NCBI GenBank assembly: GCA_963793335.1
Contig: CAWBZS010000001.1
Coordinates: forward strand, 124,001 to 188,000
Direction: 5' to 3'
DNA length: 64,000 bases
Origin: Sva-07 sp963793335
GTDB taxonomy: Bacteria > Actinomycetota > Acidimicrobiia > Acidimicrobiales > Ilumatobacteraceae
This document shows, in pieces, positions 8,057 to 17,063 of this stretch. Position numbers and translations under genes: made by a program. A model generated the notes under the pieces. It did not search any database, was not told where the DNA came from, and saw only the letters and a program-made list of their open reading frames with translations. How positions within the stretch are numbered: position 1 is the stretch's first letter; each line of letters begins with the position of its first letter.

Positions 8057-9568
8057 ATGACCACTCAGCACGTCGACGTCCTCGTGATCGGCGCCGGCCT
8101 CTCCGGGATTGGTGCCGCGTACCACCTGCAGTCCGAGTCACCCGACCGCACCTATCTCGTGCTCGAAGGGCGCTCCGACATCGGTGGCACCTGGGATCTG
8201 TTCCGGTATCCCGGTGTTCGGTCCGACAGCGACATGCATACCCTCGGCTTCGAGTTCAAGCCGTGGAACACGGAGAAGTCGATCGCGGACGGCCCGTCGA
8301 TCATGGCGTACCTGCGCGAGACCATCGCCGAGAACGGCATCGATCAGCACATCCGCTTCGGACACCTCGTCCGACGCGCCACCTGGTCGAGCGACACCGC
8401 CACCTGGACCGTCGAAGCCGACCTGACCGACGGCGGCACCGCCACGTACACCTGCAACTTCATCTCGATGTGCTCGGGCTACTACTCCTACAGGGAGGGC
8501 TACACGCCGGAGTTCCCCGGCCGAGAGCGATTCGAGGGCCAGGTCGTGCACCCGCAGGCGTGGCCGGACGACCTCGACTTCACCGGCAAGCGCGTGGTCG
8601 TGATCGGCTCGGGAGCGACGGCGGTCACGCTGGTGCCGGCGATGGCGCCGGCAACCGAGCACATCACGATGCTGCAGCGATCGCCCACCTACGTGGCTGC
8701 CGGCCCAGACGTCGACGTGATCGCCAATGGACTCCGCAAGCTGCTGCCCGACAGCCTCGCCTACTCGATCACGCGCAAGAAGAACACCTCGATGCAGCAG
8801 GCGATGTACAAGCGGATGCGCAAGAACCCCGACAAGGCCAAGGAGTTCCTGATCAAGCGGGTGCGCAAGGCGCTCGGACCCGGCTACGACGTCGACACCC
8901 ACTTCACCCCCACCTATGCGCCGTGGGACCAGCGCCTGTGCCTGGTGCCAAACGGCGACCTGTTCGAGGTGCTCAAGGACGGGTCTGCATCGGTGGTCAC
9001 CGATCAGATCGAGTCGTTCACCGAAACCGGCATCGCGCTGCAGTCCGGCGAGCATCTCGAGGCTGACATCATCGTCACCGCCACCGGGTTGAACCTGGTG
9101 ACGCTCGGCGAGGTCGACTTCGTCGTCGACGGCGAATCGGTCGACTTCTCCGAGACGATCATCTACAAGGGGTTCGCCTACTCGGACGTGCCGAACCTGG
9201 CGTCGACGTTCGGCTACGTCAACGCATCGTGGACGCTCCGAGCCGACCTGATCGCACGGTACGTGTGCCGACTGCTGAACCACATGGACGCCACCGGCAC
9301 CGACACCTGCACACCCCGGCTGCGGGCATCGGATGCAACGATGCCGTTGCGCTCGTCGAACGATCACCTGACATCGGGGTACTTCCAACGAGCTGCCGAC
9401 ACCTTCCCGCAGCAGGGCGACCGCGAGCCCTGGATCAACCCGCAGGACTACAACAAGGACAAGGCGATGTTCCGCAAGTCGCCGGTCGATGACGGCGCGA
9501 TGATCTTCAGCTCATCGCCACAGCACCACGCCGAGCCGTCCCGCGGCTACCAGTCCGTCGGGCGGTAG
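8057..9568 (+). CDS. Flavin-containing monooxygenase (Baeyer-Villiger type)
   Basis: NAD(P)H- and FAD-dependent monooxygenase of 503 residues. The FAD Rossmann motif is at the N-terminus (VLVIGAGLSGIGAAYHL), followed by GGTWDLFRYPGVRSDSD. The fingerprint FEGQVVHPQAWP matches FxGxxxHxxxWP, and the NADPH motif is VVIGSGATAVTLVPAM. Closest in style to actinobacterial monooxygenases acting on ketones or hydrocarbons; the substrate is unknown. ATG 8057 follows TACCGT by 6 bases (leaderless). Its 3' end overlaps the convergent zinc-ribbon SDR gene by 22 bases. Confidence 0.9.
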   Translation: MTTQHVDVLVIGAGLSGIGAAYHLQSESPDRTYLVLEGRSDIGGTWDLFRYPGVRSDSDMHTLGFEFKPWNTEKSIADGPSIMAYLRETIAENGIDQHIRFGHLVRRATWSSDTATWTVEADLTDGGTATYTCNFISMCSGYYSYREGYTPEFPGRERFEGQVVHPQAWPDDLDFTGKRVVVIGSGATAVTLVPAMAPATEHITMLQRSPTYVAAGPDVDVIANGLRKLLPDSLAYSITRKKNTSMQQAMYKRMRKNPDKAKEFLIKRVRKALGPGYDVDTHFTPTYAPWDQRLCLVPNGDLFEVLKDGSASVVTDQIESFTETGIALQSGEHLEADIIVTATGLNLVTLGEVDFVVDGESVDFSETIIYKGFAYSDVPNLASTFGYVNASWTLRADLIARYVCRLLNHMDATGTDTCTPRLRASDATMPLRSSNDHLTSGYFQRAADTFPQQGDREPWINPQDYNKDKAMFRKSPVDDGAMIFSSSPQHHAEPSRGYQSVGR

Positions 9569-11064
9569 TCCTTCAGGAACTGACCCCAGACGTGGTCGCC
9601 GGTGTTCGTTCCGGCGATGATCGGGTCGACGATTCGGGCAGCGCCGTCCACGATGTCGAGCGGCGGGTGGAAACGGTGTTCGGCCTGTTTCGCCGCGGCC
9701 ACGGCCGCCGGGTCCTCGTCGCTCACCCATCCGGTGTCGACACTGTTCATGTTGATGCCCGACGAGTGAAAGTCGGTTGCCGACGTCCGCGTCATCATGT
9801 TCAGCGCCGCCTTGGCCATGTTGGTGTGTGGGTGCTTGGTGGTCTTGCAGAGTCGGTAGAACTGCCCCTCCACCGCCGACACGTTGACCACATGCTTGTG
9901 GCCACCGGGTGTGGCCTGCATCAGCGGCTTGAGCCGGGCGTTGAGCACGAACGGAGCGATCGCGTTGACCAGTTGCGTCTCCAGGAGCTCCACCGTGGAC
10001 ACCTCGTGCAGGAGCAACCGCCAGGAGTTGCGCTCGCGAAGGTCGACCTGCTGGAGATCCTGATCCAACTGTCCGTCGGGGAACAGCATCGGTCGGTCGG
10101 CGAACTCGTCAGCGAGCAGCGGTGACTGTGACAACGCCGCTGCCGAGGTGATCCCCACTGGAGCCACCTCCGAGTTGGCGAGCGCCAGCGCGGTCGCCGA
10201 CGTGTCCCCCCGGAGACGTTCGTACGAGCCGACGAGTCCGAGCACCTCGGGCGCCAGTGCGTCGAGCGCAGCCTCCTCGTCCTGCATCATGTGCCGGTAG
10301 AAGTCCGGGGGGCGCCGCACGGTCTGACAGGCGTTGTTCACGATGAAATCGAGACGAGCTCGGGTCGTCGCCACGTGCGCAGCGAACGCCTCCACGCTCG
10401 GGGTGTGTCGGAGGTCGAGCCCGAACACCTCGAGACGGTCGCCCCACTCGGCGAAGTCCGGTTCCGCCGCATATCGGGCGGCTGCATCGCGAGGGAACCG
10501 GGTGACGACGATCAGATCCGCACCGCAGCGCAGCAGCTTGATCCCTGCCTGGTAGCCGATCTTGACGCGGCCACCGGTGAGCAGCGCGACCGTCCCGGTG
10601 AGGTCGGCGAGTTCGCCACGTTTGGCGAAGTTGAGATCGCCGCAGGGGCCGCACAACTGATCGTAGAAGTGGTGGACCCGGTGGTACTTGACCTTGCAGA
10701 CGTAGCAGTGCTGCGCCTCGATGGTCTCGGCGTCATTGTCGACGTCGCGCTGCTCGAAGTCGGCTGGGGCATACACGTTCGGTGTCGTGAACACCGGCTG
10801 GTCGCGCAACGTACGGATCCCCGTCCCGGCGAGCACCTCGTCGTCGCGCCGAATGCGATCGGACCGTCGCTGCCGCTTGAGGGCCTTGGTGCGGATTCGA
10901 CGTTCCTCGGGGTCGGGGCAGAACACGTCTCCGGCCGCGTTGAGCAGGTCCTGTTTCTCCTGCGGCGTGAGGCCGACGAGCAGCGACCGATCCGACGCGA
11001 TCCGCTGCAGAACTGCGGTCGCGTTCAGCAGCTCGAGACGGTTGTCGCCGCCATCATCGGCCAA
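9547..11064 (-). CDS. SDR-type oxidoreductase with N-terminal zinc ribbon
   Basis: About 505 residues. A charged N-terminal region of about 145 residues contains CYVC ... CGPC, a four-cysteine zinc ribbon. The SDR domain follows with cofactor motif TGGRVKIG and FIVNNACQT. The active-site segment reads NVSAVEGQFYRLCKT then HTNMAKAALNMM: Lys is kept, but the usual Tyr of YxxxK is Thr. The Ser is present. Canonical dehydrogenase chemistry is therefore doubtful. TTG at 11064 is chosen because GGAG lies 8 bases upstream; it overlaps the phosphofructokinase stop by 11 bases. Longer reading into that gene is only a shadow frame. Confidence 0.78.
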   Translation of the reverse strand: MADDGGDNRLELLNATAVLQRIASDRSLLVGLTPQEKQDLLNAAGDVFCPDPEERRIRTKALKRQRRSDRIRRDDEVLAGTGIRTLRDQPVFTTPNVYAPADFEQRDVDNDAETIEAQHCYVCKVKYHRVHHFYDQLCGPCGDLNFAKRGELADLTGTVALLTGGRVKIGYQAGIKLLRCGADLIVVTRFPRDAAARYAAEPDFAEWGDRLEVFGLDLRHTPSVEAFAAHVATTRARLDFIVNNACQTVRRPPDFYRHMMQDEEAALDALAPEVLGLVGSYERLRGDTSATALALANSEVAPVGITSAAALSQSPLLADEFADRPMLFPDGQLDQDLQQVDLRERNSWRLLLHEVSTVELLETQLVNAIAPFVLNARLKPLMQATPGGHKHVVNVSAVEGQFYRLCKTTKHPHTNMAKAALNMMTRTSATDFHSSGINMNSVDTGWVSDEDPAAVAAAKQAEHRFHPPLDIVDGAARIVDPIIAGTNTGDHVWGQFLKDYRPTDW

Positions 11065-12193
11065 GGAGCACTCCGGGCATCTCGTCGCCGAAGTTGATGC
11101 CGAGGTCGCGGGCCGTCTTGATCGTGTCACCCTCGAGCGGCACGGTCTTGAGACGGCGAGTCGCATCGGCGAGCGGCACGTACACCACGTCGGGAGGCTG
11201 GAGGCCGACCATGATGCCGTCTTGGCCCTCGTCGATCGCCCGGACCGCACCGGCACCGAACCGGAGCCCGAGCAGGCGATCCAGTGCCGTCGGCGACCCG
11301 CCGCGCAGCAGGTGTCCGAGCACGACGGTGCGGGTCTCCTTGCCGGTGAGCTCTCCGAGCTGTGCGGCGACCTTGGCGCCGACACCTCCCAGTTGCACCG
11401 CCTGGCCGACCGCCTTGCCGAGCACCGTGGCGTCTCCACCGACCGGCTTCGCGCCCTCGGCCACGACCACGATCGAGAAGCGTGCCCCGGCGCGGTCGCG
11501 CTGCATGATCGTCTCAGCGATCGGCTCGAGTTCGTACGGCACCTCCGGCAGCAGGATGCAGTGCGCCCCGCCGGCCATTCCCGCGTGCAACGCGATCCAT
11601 CCCGCATCGCGGCCCATCACCTCCACCACCATGACGCGGCCGTGGGACGTCGCGGTGGTGAACAGCCGATCGATGCACTCCGTTGCGAAGTCGACGGCGG
11701 TGTCGAAGCCGAACGTGGCCGTGGTCTTGTCGAGGTCGTTGTCGATCGTCTTCGGGACACCGATCACGCGCAGACCGGCCTGGTGCAGGTGGTTGCCGAT
11801 ACGAAGCGACCCGTCGCCGCCGATCGTGATCAGGGCATCGATGCCCTGATCGTCGAACTTGGCGACCAGCTCGTCGGTCCGGTCGACCTCGAGCCAGGTG
11901 CCGTCGGGTTGCTGCACGGGGAAGGCGGTGGGATTGCCTCGATTGGTGGAGCCGAGGATCGTGCCACCGAGGTGGGAGATACCGCGTACCGCTTGCCGGT
12001 CGAGCTCCATCAAGCCACCGTCGGAATACTGCTCCGGGAACATCAGACCGTTGAACCCGTCGCGGATGCCGATGACATCCCACCCCCGATTGCGTGCGGC
12101 CAACGTGGCCGACCGGATCACGGCGTTGAGGCCCGGGGCGTCGCCGCCGCCAGTGCTGATCGCAATTTTCGAGACAGATGCTGTTCCTGGCAC
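11054..12193 (-). CDS. pfkA: 6-phosphofructokinase (mixed-substrate PFK group)
   Basis: Catalyses phosphorylation of fructose 6-phosphate in glycolysis, or its reversal if PPi-linked. Motifs: AISTGGGDAPGLNAVIR (nucleotide loop), TIGGDGSLRIG, PKTIDNDL (catalytic Asp), and VMGRDAGWIALHAGMAGG. The Gly in GGDGS is typical of ATP-dependent enzymes, while Lys in PKTIDND is typical of the PPi or mixed-substrate group, so the phosphoryl donor needs testing. GTG at 12193 is chosen because TACCCT lies 7 bases upstream, the leaderless layout; an ATG at 12256 is possible but adds an unconserved extension. It is coupled to the following SDR gene. Confidence 0.88.
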   Translation of the reverse strand: MPGTASVSKIAISTGGGDAPGLNAVIRSATLAARNRGWDVIGIRDGFNGLMFPEQYSDGGLMELDRQAVRGISHLGGTILGSTNRGNPTAFPVQQPDGTWLEVDRTDELVAKFDDQGIDALITIGGDGSLRIGNHLHQAGLRVIGVPKTIDNDLDKTTATFGFDTAVDFATECIDRLFTTATSHGRVMVVEVMGRDAGWIALHAGMAGGAHCILLPEVPYELEPIAETIMQRDRAGARFSIVVVAEGAKPVGGDATVLGKAVGQAVQLGGVGAKVAAQLGELTGKETRTVVLGHLLRGGSPTALDRLLGLRFGAGAVRAIDEGQDGIMVGLQPPDVVYVPLADATRRLKTVPLEGDTIKTARDLGINFGDEMPGVLLGR

Positions 12194-12317
12194 GTCCGAC
12201 AGGGTAGGCGAGCATCGACCCCACCGGAACCGAACACACACAAGGTCATCAGGCATTCATCTTTCTCGCCGTGCGTCGCCTTCGGCGGACGTGGTGCCGA
12301 TGTGCTTGCATGCGCAG

Positions 12318-13094
12318 ATGGACGCCTCCACCACACCACGACCCACCGTCGACCTCGCAGGGCAGGTCGCACTCGTGACCGGGGCCAGTTCGGGTCTCGG
12401 TCGACGCTTTGCGGTGCTGCTCGCAGCGAACGGCGCCCGCGTCGTGGCGACGGGCCGCCGTCTGGAGCGCCTCACCGCCGTCGCCGAAGAGATCACCGAG
12501 GCCGGCGGCACCTGCCTCCCACTACAACTCGACGTCACCGACGCCGAGCAACTCGCCGCCGTCGTGGCCGACGCTGAAGCACAGCTCGGTCCCGTGCAGA
12601 TCCTGGTGAACAACGCAGGCATCCCCGACGCGCAGTACGCCACCAAGATGCCGCTGGAGCTGATCGACCAGGTGCTCGACACCAACCTGCGTGCTCCCTA
12701 TGTGCTCTCGTGCGAAGTCGCTCGACGCCTGATCGAACTCGAATTGCCGGGGCGGATGGTCAACATCTCCTCGGTGGGCGGGTTCCACTATGCGGGCGGC
12801 GGCGCCGCGCTGTACTCGATCACGAAGGCCGGCGTGAACCGCCTCACCGAGACGCTCGCCGTCGAGTGGTCACGCTTCGGTATCAACGTCAACGCCATCG
12901 CACCGGGGCTGTTCGCATCGGAGATGTCCGACGGCATGATCGAGCGGATGGGCGACCTGACCCGGGCATTCCCGCGCAAGCGGATCGGCCAGCCCGAGCA
13001 CCTCGACAGCACGATGCTGTACCTGGTGTCGCCGGCGTCGGAGATGGTGACCGGCACGATCATCAAAGTCGACGACGGCCAGGGCGGCCGCTGA
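12318..13094 (+). CDS. Short-chain dehydrogenase/reductase
   Basis: Classical SDR of 258 residues, NAD(P)H-dependent. Cofactor motif TGASSGLG at about residues 22-29, NNAG, catalytic Ser in NISSVGG and YSITK (YxxxK). The C-terminus PGLFASEMSDGM and IKVDDGQGG is like 3-oxoacyl-ACP reductase or glucose-dehydrogenase relatives. The specific substrate is unknown. A perfect inverted repeat immediately after the stop probably ends transcription between this gene and the convergent MDR dehydrogenase. Confidence 0.87.
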   Translation: MDASTTPRPTVDLAGQVALVTGASSGLGRRFAVLLAANGARVVATGRRLERLTAVAEEITEAGGTCLPLQLDVTDAEQLAAVVADAEAQLGPVQILVNNAGIPDAQYATKMPLELIDQVLDTNLRAPYVLSCEVARRLIELELPGRMVNISSVGGFHYAGGGAALYSITKAGVNRLTETLAVEWSRFGINVNAIAPGLFASEMSDGMIERMGDLTRAFPRKRIGQPEHLDSTMLYLVSPASEMVTGTIIKVDDGQGGR

Positions 13095-13098
13095 CGTA

Positions 13099-13123
13099 AC
13101 GTTTGGTGTCAGACACCAAACGT
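13099..13123. terminator. Perfect 12-base inverted repeat between convergent genes
   Basis: Arms ACGTTTGGTGTC (13099-13110) and GACACCAAACGT (13112-13123) are perfectly complementary around a single A. It fills almost the whole 33-base gap between two convergent stop codons. A bidirectional terminator is the simplest role, though no T-tract follows and the near-zero loop is also compatible with a protein-binding palindrome. No second copy was noticed in the window. Confidence 0.55.
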
Positions 13124-13127
13124 GACG

Positions 13128-14267
13128 TCAGCCATGGGGTGTCACGAGCGCCTTGTCGCCCGTGGCCATGCGGGCATAGCGCTGCACGTTCGCTGGGTCG
13201 ACCGCTTCGGCCAGGGACAGCCGTGTTCCGTAGGTGCTGGCGAACGTTGTGGTGATCTCGTCGGCAACACGCTGACGCAGGCGATCGGCCGCCTCCTGAC
13301 CGACCTTCGAGAGGAACGGGGTGAGCAGCCAGCCACCGATTCCCCACGACATGCCGAAGTCGCGGCGAAGTGTGGTGGGGCCACGGTCGAGTCCGCCGTA
13401 GATGTACACCTGCTTGTGGGTGTCGGAGCCATAGCGATTGAAGTCGCCTGCCTGCTCCCCGGCCACCTTCTCCATCCGCGACAGCAGGATGCTCGCGAGG
13501 TCACCGCCACCGATCGCGTCGAACGCAATCGTCGCACCGGTCGCCCGCAACGCGTCGGTCAGGTCGGCAACAAAGGAGTCGGCGCTCGAGTCGACCACAT
13601 GCGCAGCGCCGAGCGAACGCAACTGCTCGACCTGGTCGGGCTTGCGAACGATGTTGACCAGGCCGACCCCGTCGTCGATGCAGATTCGGTTGAGCATCAG
13701 TCCGAGATTGGAAGCGCCGACGGTGTGCACGAGGGCCGTGTGGCCTTCCATGCGCATGGTCTCCACCATGCCGAGCGCAGTGAGCGGGTTGACGAATGCA
13801 GCAGCGGCATCGGCGGCATCGGTGCCGTCGGCCATCGGCAGGCATTGGCTCGCATGCAGTGTGCGGTACTGGGCGTAGGCGTTACCGGAGAGGAACCCCA
13901 CCGTTTTGCCCAGCAGTGCCTGCGCACTGGGTGCCGAGCCTGCGGCGACCACGACCCCGCCACCCTCGTTGCCGACGTACATCGGCTTGCCGAGCCGCGC
14001 TCGCTGCGCATCGACCGCGGCGGGCGACACCGGCATCGACGTTCCACCGAGCGATGCGTCGTCGGCCGAGCGCGCCGCCGATGCATCCGCACCGGCGAGC
14101 ATCATGCCCAGATCGGATGGGTTGATCGGCGCGGCAGCGATCCGCACGACAACCTGCTCCTCCGACGGCGCGACCACATCGGTTTCCTGGATTCCGAGCG
14201 TGACGACACCGTCGTCGGTGAGTGTCGATCGCAGTTCGAGTGCGGTAGCGGGGAGATCAGAGGTCAT
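13128..14267 (-). CDS. MDR-family (quinone-reductase-like) zinc-independent dehydrogenase
   Basis: Medium-chain reductase of 379 residues. N-terminal GroES-like domain (VVVRIAAAPINPSDLGMML ... GNEGGGVVVAAG) and a nucleotide domain (ALVHTVGASNLGLMLNRIC). No structural or catalytic zinc cysteines are visible, so it is closer to quinone oxidoreductase or enoyl reductase than to alcohol dehydrogenases. C-terminal half contains TIAFDAIGGGDLASILL. ATG at 14267 starts MTSDLPATALEL; the open frame continues upstream without homologous sequence. Convergent with the SDR gene. Confidence 0.84.
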   Translation of the reverse strand: MTSDLPATALELRSTLTDDGVVTLGIQETDVVAPSEEQVVVRIAAAPINPSDLGMMLAGADASAARSADDASLGGTSMPVSPAAVDAQRARLGKPMYVGNEGGGVVVAAGSAPSAQALLGKTVGFLSGNAYAQYRTLHASQCLPMADGTDAADAAAAFVNPLTALGMVETMRMEGHTALVHTVGASNLGLMLNRICIDDGVGLVNIVRKPDQVEQLRSLGAAHVVDSSADSFVADLTDALRATGATIAFDAIGGGDLASILLSRMEKVAGEQAGDFNRYGSDTHKQVYIYGGLDRGPTTLRRDFGMSWGIGGWLLTPFLSKVGQEAADRLRQRVADEITTTFASTYGTRLSLAEAVDPANVQRYARMATGDKALVTPHG

Positions 14268-14341
14268 CGTCACACTCAACCACACCGATCGCCGCTCCCC
14301 CGACGTGGAGTCGGCAGCGATCTCGTACAATCGGCCCATCG

Positions 14342-14872
14342 ATGGTTGCCAAGAAGCCGATTCCTCTCCCCACCTCGCGACGCAAGGCGGTGCACGGCGC
14401 CGTCGTGCTCGCCATGTCGGTCCTCCAGGACGAGCGCGTGCGCGAGCAGCTGCGAAAGGCTCCGGTGGCTGCACGGGACTGGGCCGAGCAGCGTCGTGCG
14501 ATCGATGCGAGTAGCCGTGTCAGCGACCCGACTGCCGAACCGGCGAGTCAGATCGGCCGAGCGCGCAGCAGCGCAGCCGCTGCCGGGGGGCTGAATCGAT
14601 TCGATCCGACGGCGCGTTTCGGCCAGCGCGGGCTGGAACGTCGGTTGGCCGCGCTCGAGCGCAATGCCGAGCTCGTCTTTCCGAATCCCGCCGATCAGGC
14701 AGGCAGCGCGATCTTCCAGGCGATCGACGAACTCGGTCGAGCCGCCAGGATCTCGGCGACGATGTCGATGAACGAGCGGCGAAAGACACGGGCGCGCATC
14801 AGCTCCGAACTGACGAGGCTCGAGCGCGCCCTCGTCGACGCGGTGCTGCCGCCCGACGCCGCCCACCGCTGA
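14342..14872 (+). CDS. Conserved hypothetical helical protein
   Basis: Family not recognised. 176 residues, basic at the N-terminus (MVAKKPIPLPTSRRKA), probably soluble and alpha-helical. It has two amphipathic stretches (about residues 18-50 and 100-165) and a central Ala/Gly/Ser-rich linker. No signal peptide or catalytic motif. A good -10 hexamer TACAAT (14326-14331) ends 10 bases before ATG, consistent with a very short or absent 5' leader. It stands alone between a divergent dehydrogenase and a convergent small gene. Confidence 0.68.
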   Translation: MVAKKPIPLPTSRRKAVHGAVVLAMSVLQDERVREQLRKAPVAARDWAEQRRAIDASSRVSDPTAEPASQIGRARSSAAAAGGLNRFDPTARFGQRGLERRLAALERNAELVFPNPADQAGSAIFQAIDELGRAARISATMSMNERRKTRARISSELTRLERALVDAVLPPDAAHR

Positions 14873-14897
14873 TTGCGACGGAGCGCAACCGGCCGGT

Positions 14898-15221
14898 TCA
14901 GAAGCGGCGGTCGTTGGTCTTCTTCTTGGGTGGCGCCTTGAACGGCGCCTCGATCAGCGCCTCGAACTGCTGATCGTCTGGCTGCTTGGGATCGTTCAGG
15001 TTCTGCAGGTACTTCTTGATCGCCGCACGGGCGGGCTGGACGTGGGCTCCCTTGAGACCGACCGAGCGGCTCATCGCGTCCTTGGCTTTGGCAACGCGTT
15101 CCTTGCGAGCTGCCTTCTCCTCGTCGGAGTAGGTCCGCTGGACTTTGTTGGCACGCGCCTGCTCGGCCGCTTTGCGATCGGCTTCGGCTTGCTGGAGGGG
15201 CGTGAGTTTGGCCTGGGCCAT
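14898..15221 (-). CDS. Small Lys/Arg-rich hypothetical protein
   Basis: 107 residues, no recognised family. Highly charged, coiled-coil-like N-terminal half (residues 8-50, LQQAEADRKAAEQARANK and EEKAARKERVAKAKDAM), then ARAAIKKYLQNLNDP and a basic end APPKKKTNDRRF. No membrane segment. Such composition suits nucleic-acid or ribosome association, which is inference only. AAGGA lies about 11 bases before ATG 15221. Confidence 0.65.
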   Translation of the reverse strand: MAQAKLTPLQQAEADRKAAEQARANKVQRTYSDEEKAARKERVAKAKDAMSRSVGLKGAHVQPARAAIKKYLQNLNDPKQPDDQQFEALIEAPFKAPPKKKTNDRRF

Positions 15222-15274
15222 GATGGTTTCGATCCTTCGTGTCGGTGAGATCCGCAGGGTAGTAGAACAGCGGG

Positions 15275-15796
15275 ATGATCAGACTCTCCCCCGCTCGAAC
15301 CATCCTGGCGATCACGGCCCTCGTGCTGGCCGCGTCGGCCTGCGGCTCGTCCAACACCGACGACACCGAACGCAACGACGCCGGTGAGGTCGTCGAGGGC
15401 GGCGAACTCGGGGTGCAGCGCCTGCAGCTCGGCGATTGTCTCGATGTCTCCTCAGAGGCCACCGGCGAGACCGAGGAGGTCGACGCGTTCGCCGCGATCC
15501 CGTGCGAGGAGCCGCACACGGGCGAGGTGGTGCTCGTCGACGACGAGTACTTCGCCGACCTCGACGCCTTCCCCGGCATCGACGAGTCGCTGGCTGCGGC
15601 AAACCCGACGTGCGTCGAAGCGGTCGACGCCTACACCGGCACCGACTTCGCGACCAGCGACTTCGATGTGCTGGCGCTCGTGCCGACCGAGGCCGGCTGG
15701 GACGCGGCCGACGACCGGGGTCTGATCTGCATCGGTATCACGATCGCTGCCGGACAGGCCGGCGCAGTGACCACCACTGGATCGATCAGCGGCTGA
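15275..15796 (+). CDS. Lipoprotein with septum-formation-like domain
   Basis: Exported lipoprotein of 173 residues. Signal peptide TILAITALVLAASAC with lipidation Cys at about residue 23, then a Thr/Asp-rich spacer. The domain contains LQLGDCLDVSS, FAAIPCEEPHTGEVVLV, NPTCVEAV and GLICIGI: four cysteines in the pattern of the actinobacterial septum formation (Septum_form) domain. In relatives this domain sits on membrane proteins near the division site; function here is not proven. It is divergent from the small basic protein. Confidence 0.75.
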   Translation: MIRLSPARTILAITALVLAASACGSSNTDDTERNDAGEVVEGGELGVQRLQLGDCLDVSSEATGETEEVDAFAAIPCEEPHTGEVVLVDDEYFADLDAFPGIDESLAAANPTCVEAVDAYTGTDFATSDFDVLALVPTEAGWDAADDRGLICIGITIAAGQAGAVTTTGSISG

Positions 15797-15845
15797 ACGC
15801 CGGCCGTTTCGCTCCACGATGTCGGTGCCTCCTACGATCCCCGCG

Positions 15846-17048
15846 ATGCGTCGACTCCTTCCGCTCATCCTCACCGCTGCCCTGGTTGCTGCGTCGTGCG
15901 GGTCAGACTCCGATCAATCCGCCGACACCGCTGCCGGCTCGGCAACCACCGAAGCTCCGGACGAGCCCAGCGCGCCCACCACCTCGCCAGTCAGCACCGA
16001 GGCGCCCACCACGACGGCGCAGCCCACCACGACCATGGCGCCCGAACCCGAGGTGACCTCGGCCGACTTGGCGGCTCCCGGGCCCTACGCCATCGGTGTC
16101 ACCTCCCGCACACTCCCCGAAGGCGGGACGGTCGAAGTCTGGTATCCGGCAGTGGCGGGCAGCGGGGACACCGCCGGCTACGACGTCAGCGACTTCCTGC
16201 CGCCGGCGATTGCCGAGTTGGTCCCAGCGGACATCGATGACAGCTTCTCGATCGACGGGACCCGTGACGCCGAGGTCGCCGACGACGGCCCATTCCCGAT
16301 CGTGTTGTTCAGCCACGGGGCGTCGTCGTTCCGCACCCAGTCGAGCCACATCGCCGGTCACCTGGCCTCGTGGGGCATCGTCACGGCCTCGACGGATCAT
16401 CCGAGCCGCGACCTGCTCAACGGGCTCGGCGGCACCTCCGAGGGCCAGCCGCCAGCCGCCGATCAGATGCGATCGATGCGCACCTACCTCACCACCCTCG
16501 ACGACGATCCCCTCCTCGGCGGCGCACTCGACAACGATCGTGTCGCGCTCGGCGGACACTCCGCTGGCGGCGGCACGATCTCCGAGGTGGCGCTCGACGA
16601 CGGCATCCTCGGCTACGTCTCCTACGCCTCGGGTCTGCGGGACAACGTGCCGCAGATTCCGTCGCTGTTCATGGCCGGTGAACTCGACGGCATCATCGAA
16701 GCGTCTCGCACCGAGGACGCGTTCGAGATCGCTGCAGCACCGTCGTGGTACTGGGAGTTCGCCGATGCCGGTCACCTTGCGTTCTCCGACCTGTGCGCGA
16801 TCGGTGGTGGTGATGCCAATCTGATCGTGCTCGCTGAAGCGGCCGGCCTCGGCGCGTTCGTCGACGATCGGCTCCGCGGGCTCGCCACCGATGGGTGCGA
16901 GGCCCCCAACCGGCCGATGGCCGAGGTCTGGCCCGGCATCGATCAAGCGGCCACCGGCTTCTACCGCTGGGTGTTCGGGCTCGACGACGAACCGATCGGT
17001 CTCGACGAATCCGTGGTCACCGACGGCGTCACGGTCACGTCGAAGTAG
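15846..17048 (+). CDS. Exported alpha/beta hydrolase (PAF acetylhydrolase/PETase-like), lipoprotein
   Basis: 400 residues. Signal peptide ending LVAASC (lipobox-like, Cys18), a long Thr/Pro/Ala linker to about residue 65, then a hydrolase domain. Motifs: IVLFSHGASSFRTQ (oxyanion side), nucleophile GGHSAGGG, acid probably Asp in MAGELDGIIE, His in FADAGHLAFSD. This pattern fits dienelactone/PAF-acetylhydrolase-like enzymes and some polyester hydrolases. TACGAT at 15833-15838 is 7 bases before ATG 15846 (leaderless); an upstream in-frame ATG at 15819 was rejected because the signal peptide starts at MRRLLPL. Confidence 0.83.
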   Translation: MRRLLPLILTAALVAASCGSDSDQSADTAAGSATTEAPDEPSAPTTSPVSTEAPTTTAQPTTTMAPEPEVTSADLAAPGPYAIGVTSRTLPEGGTVEVWYPAVAGSGDTAGYDVSDFLPPAIAELVPADIDDSFSIDGTRDAEVADDGPFPIVLFSHGASSFRTQSSHIAGHLASWGIVTASTDHPSRDLLNGLGGTSEGQPPAADQMRSMRTYLTTLDDDPLLGGALDNDRVALGGHSAGGGTISEVALDDGILGYVSYASGLRDNVPQIPSLFMAGELDGIIEASRTEDAFEIAAAPSWYWEFADAGHLAFSDLCAIGGGDANLIVLAEAAGLGAFVDDRLRGLATDGCEAPNRPMAEVWPGIDQAATGFYRWVFGLDDEPIGLDESVVTDGVTVTSK

Positions 17049-17063
17049 CCCTCCGCCCGACCC

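Noticed and set aside
9547..11607. Extension of the zinc-ribbon SDR frame across phosphofructokinase
   Set aside because: The upstream part is antisense-free shadow of pfkA in another frame; the TTG at 11064 with GGAG is enough.
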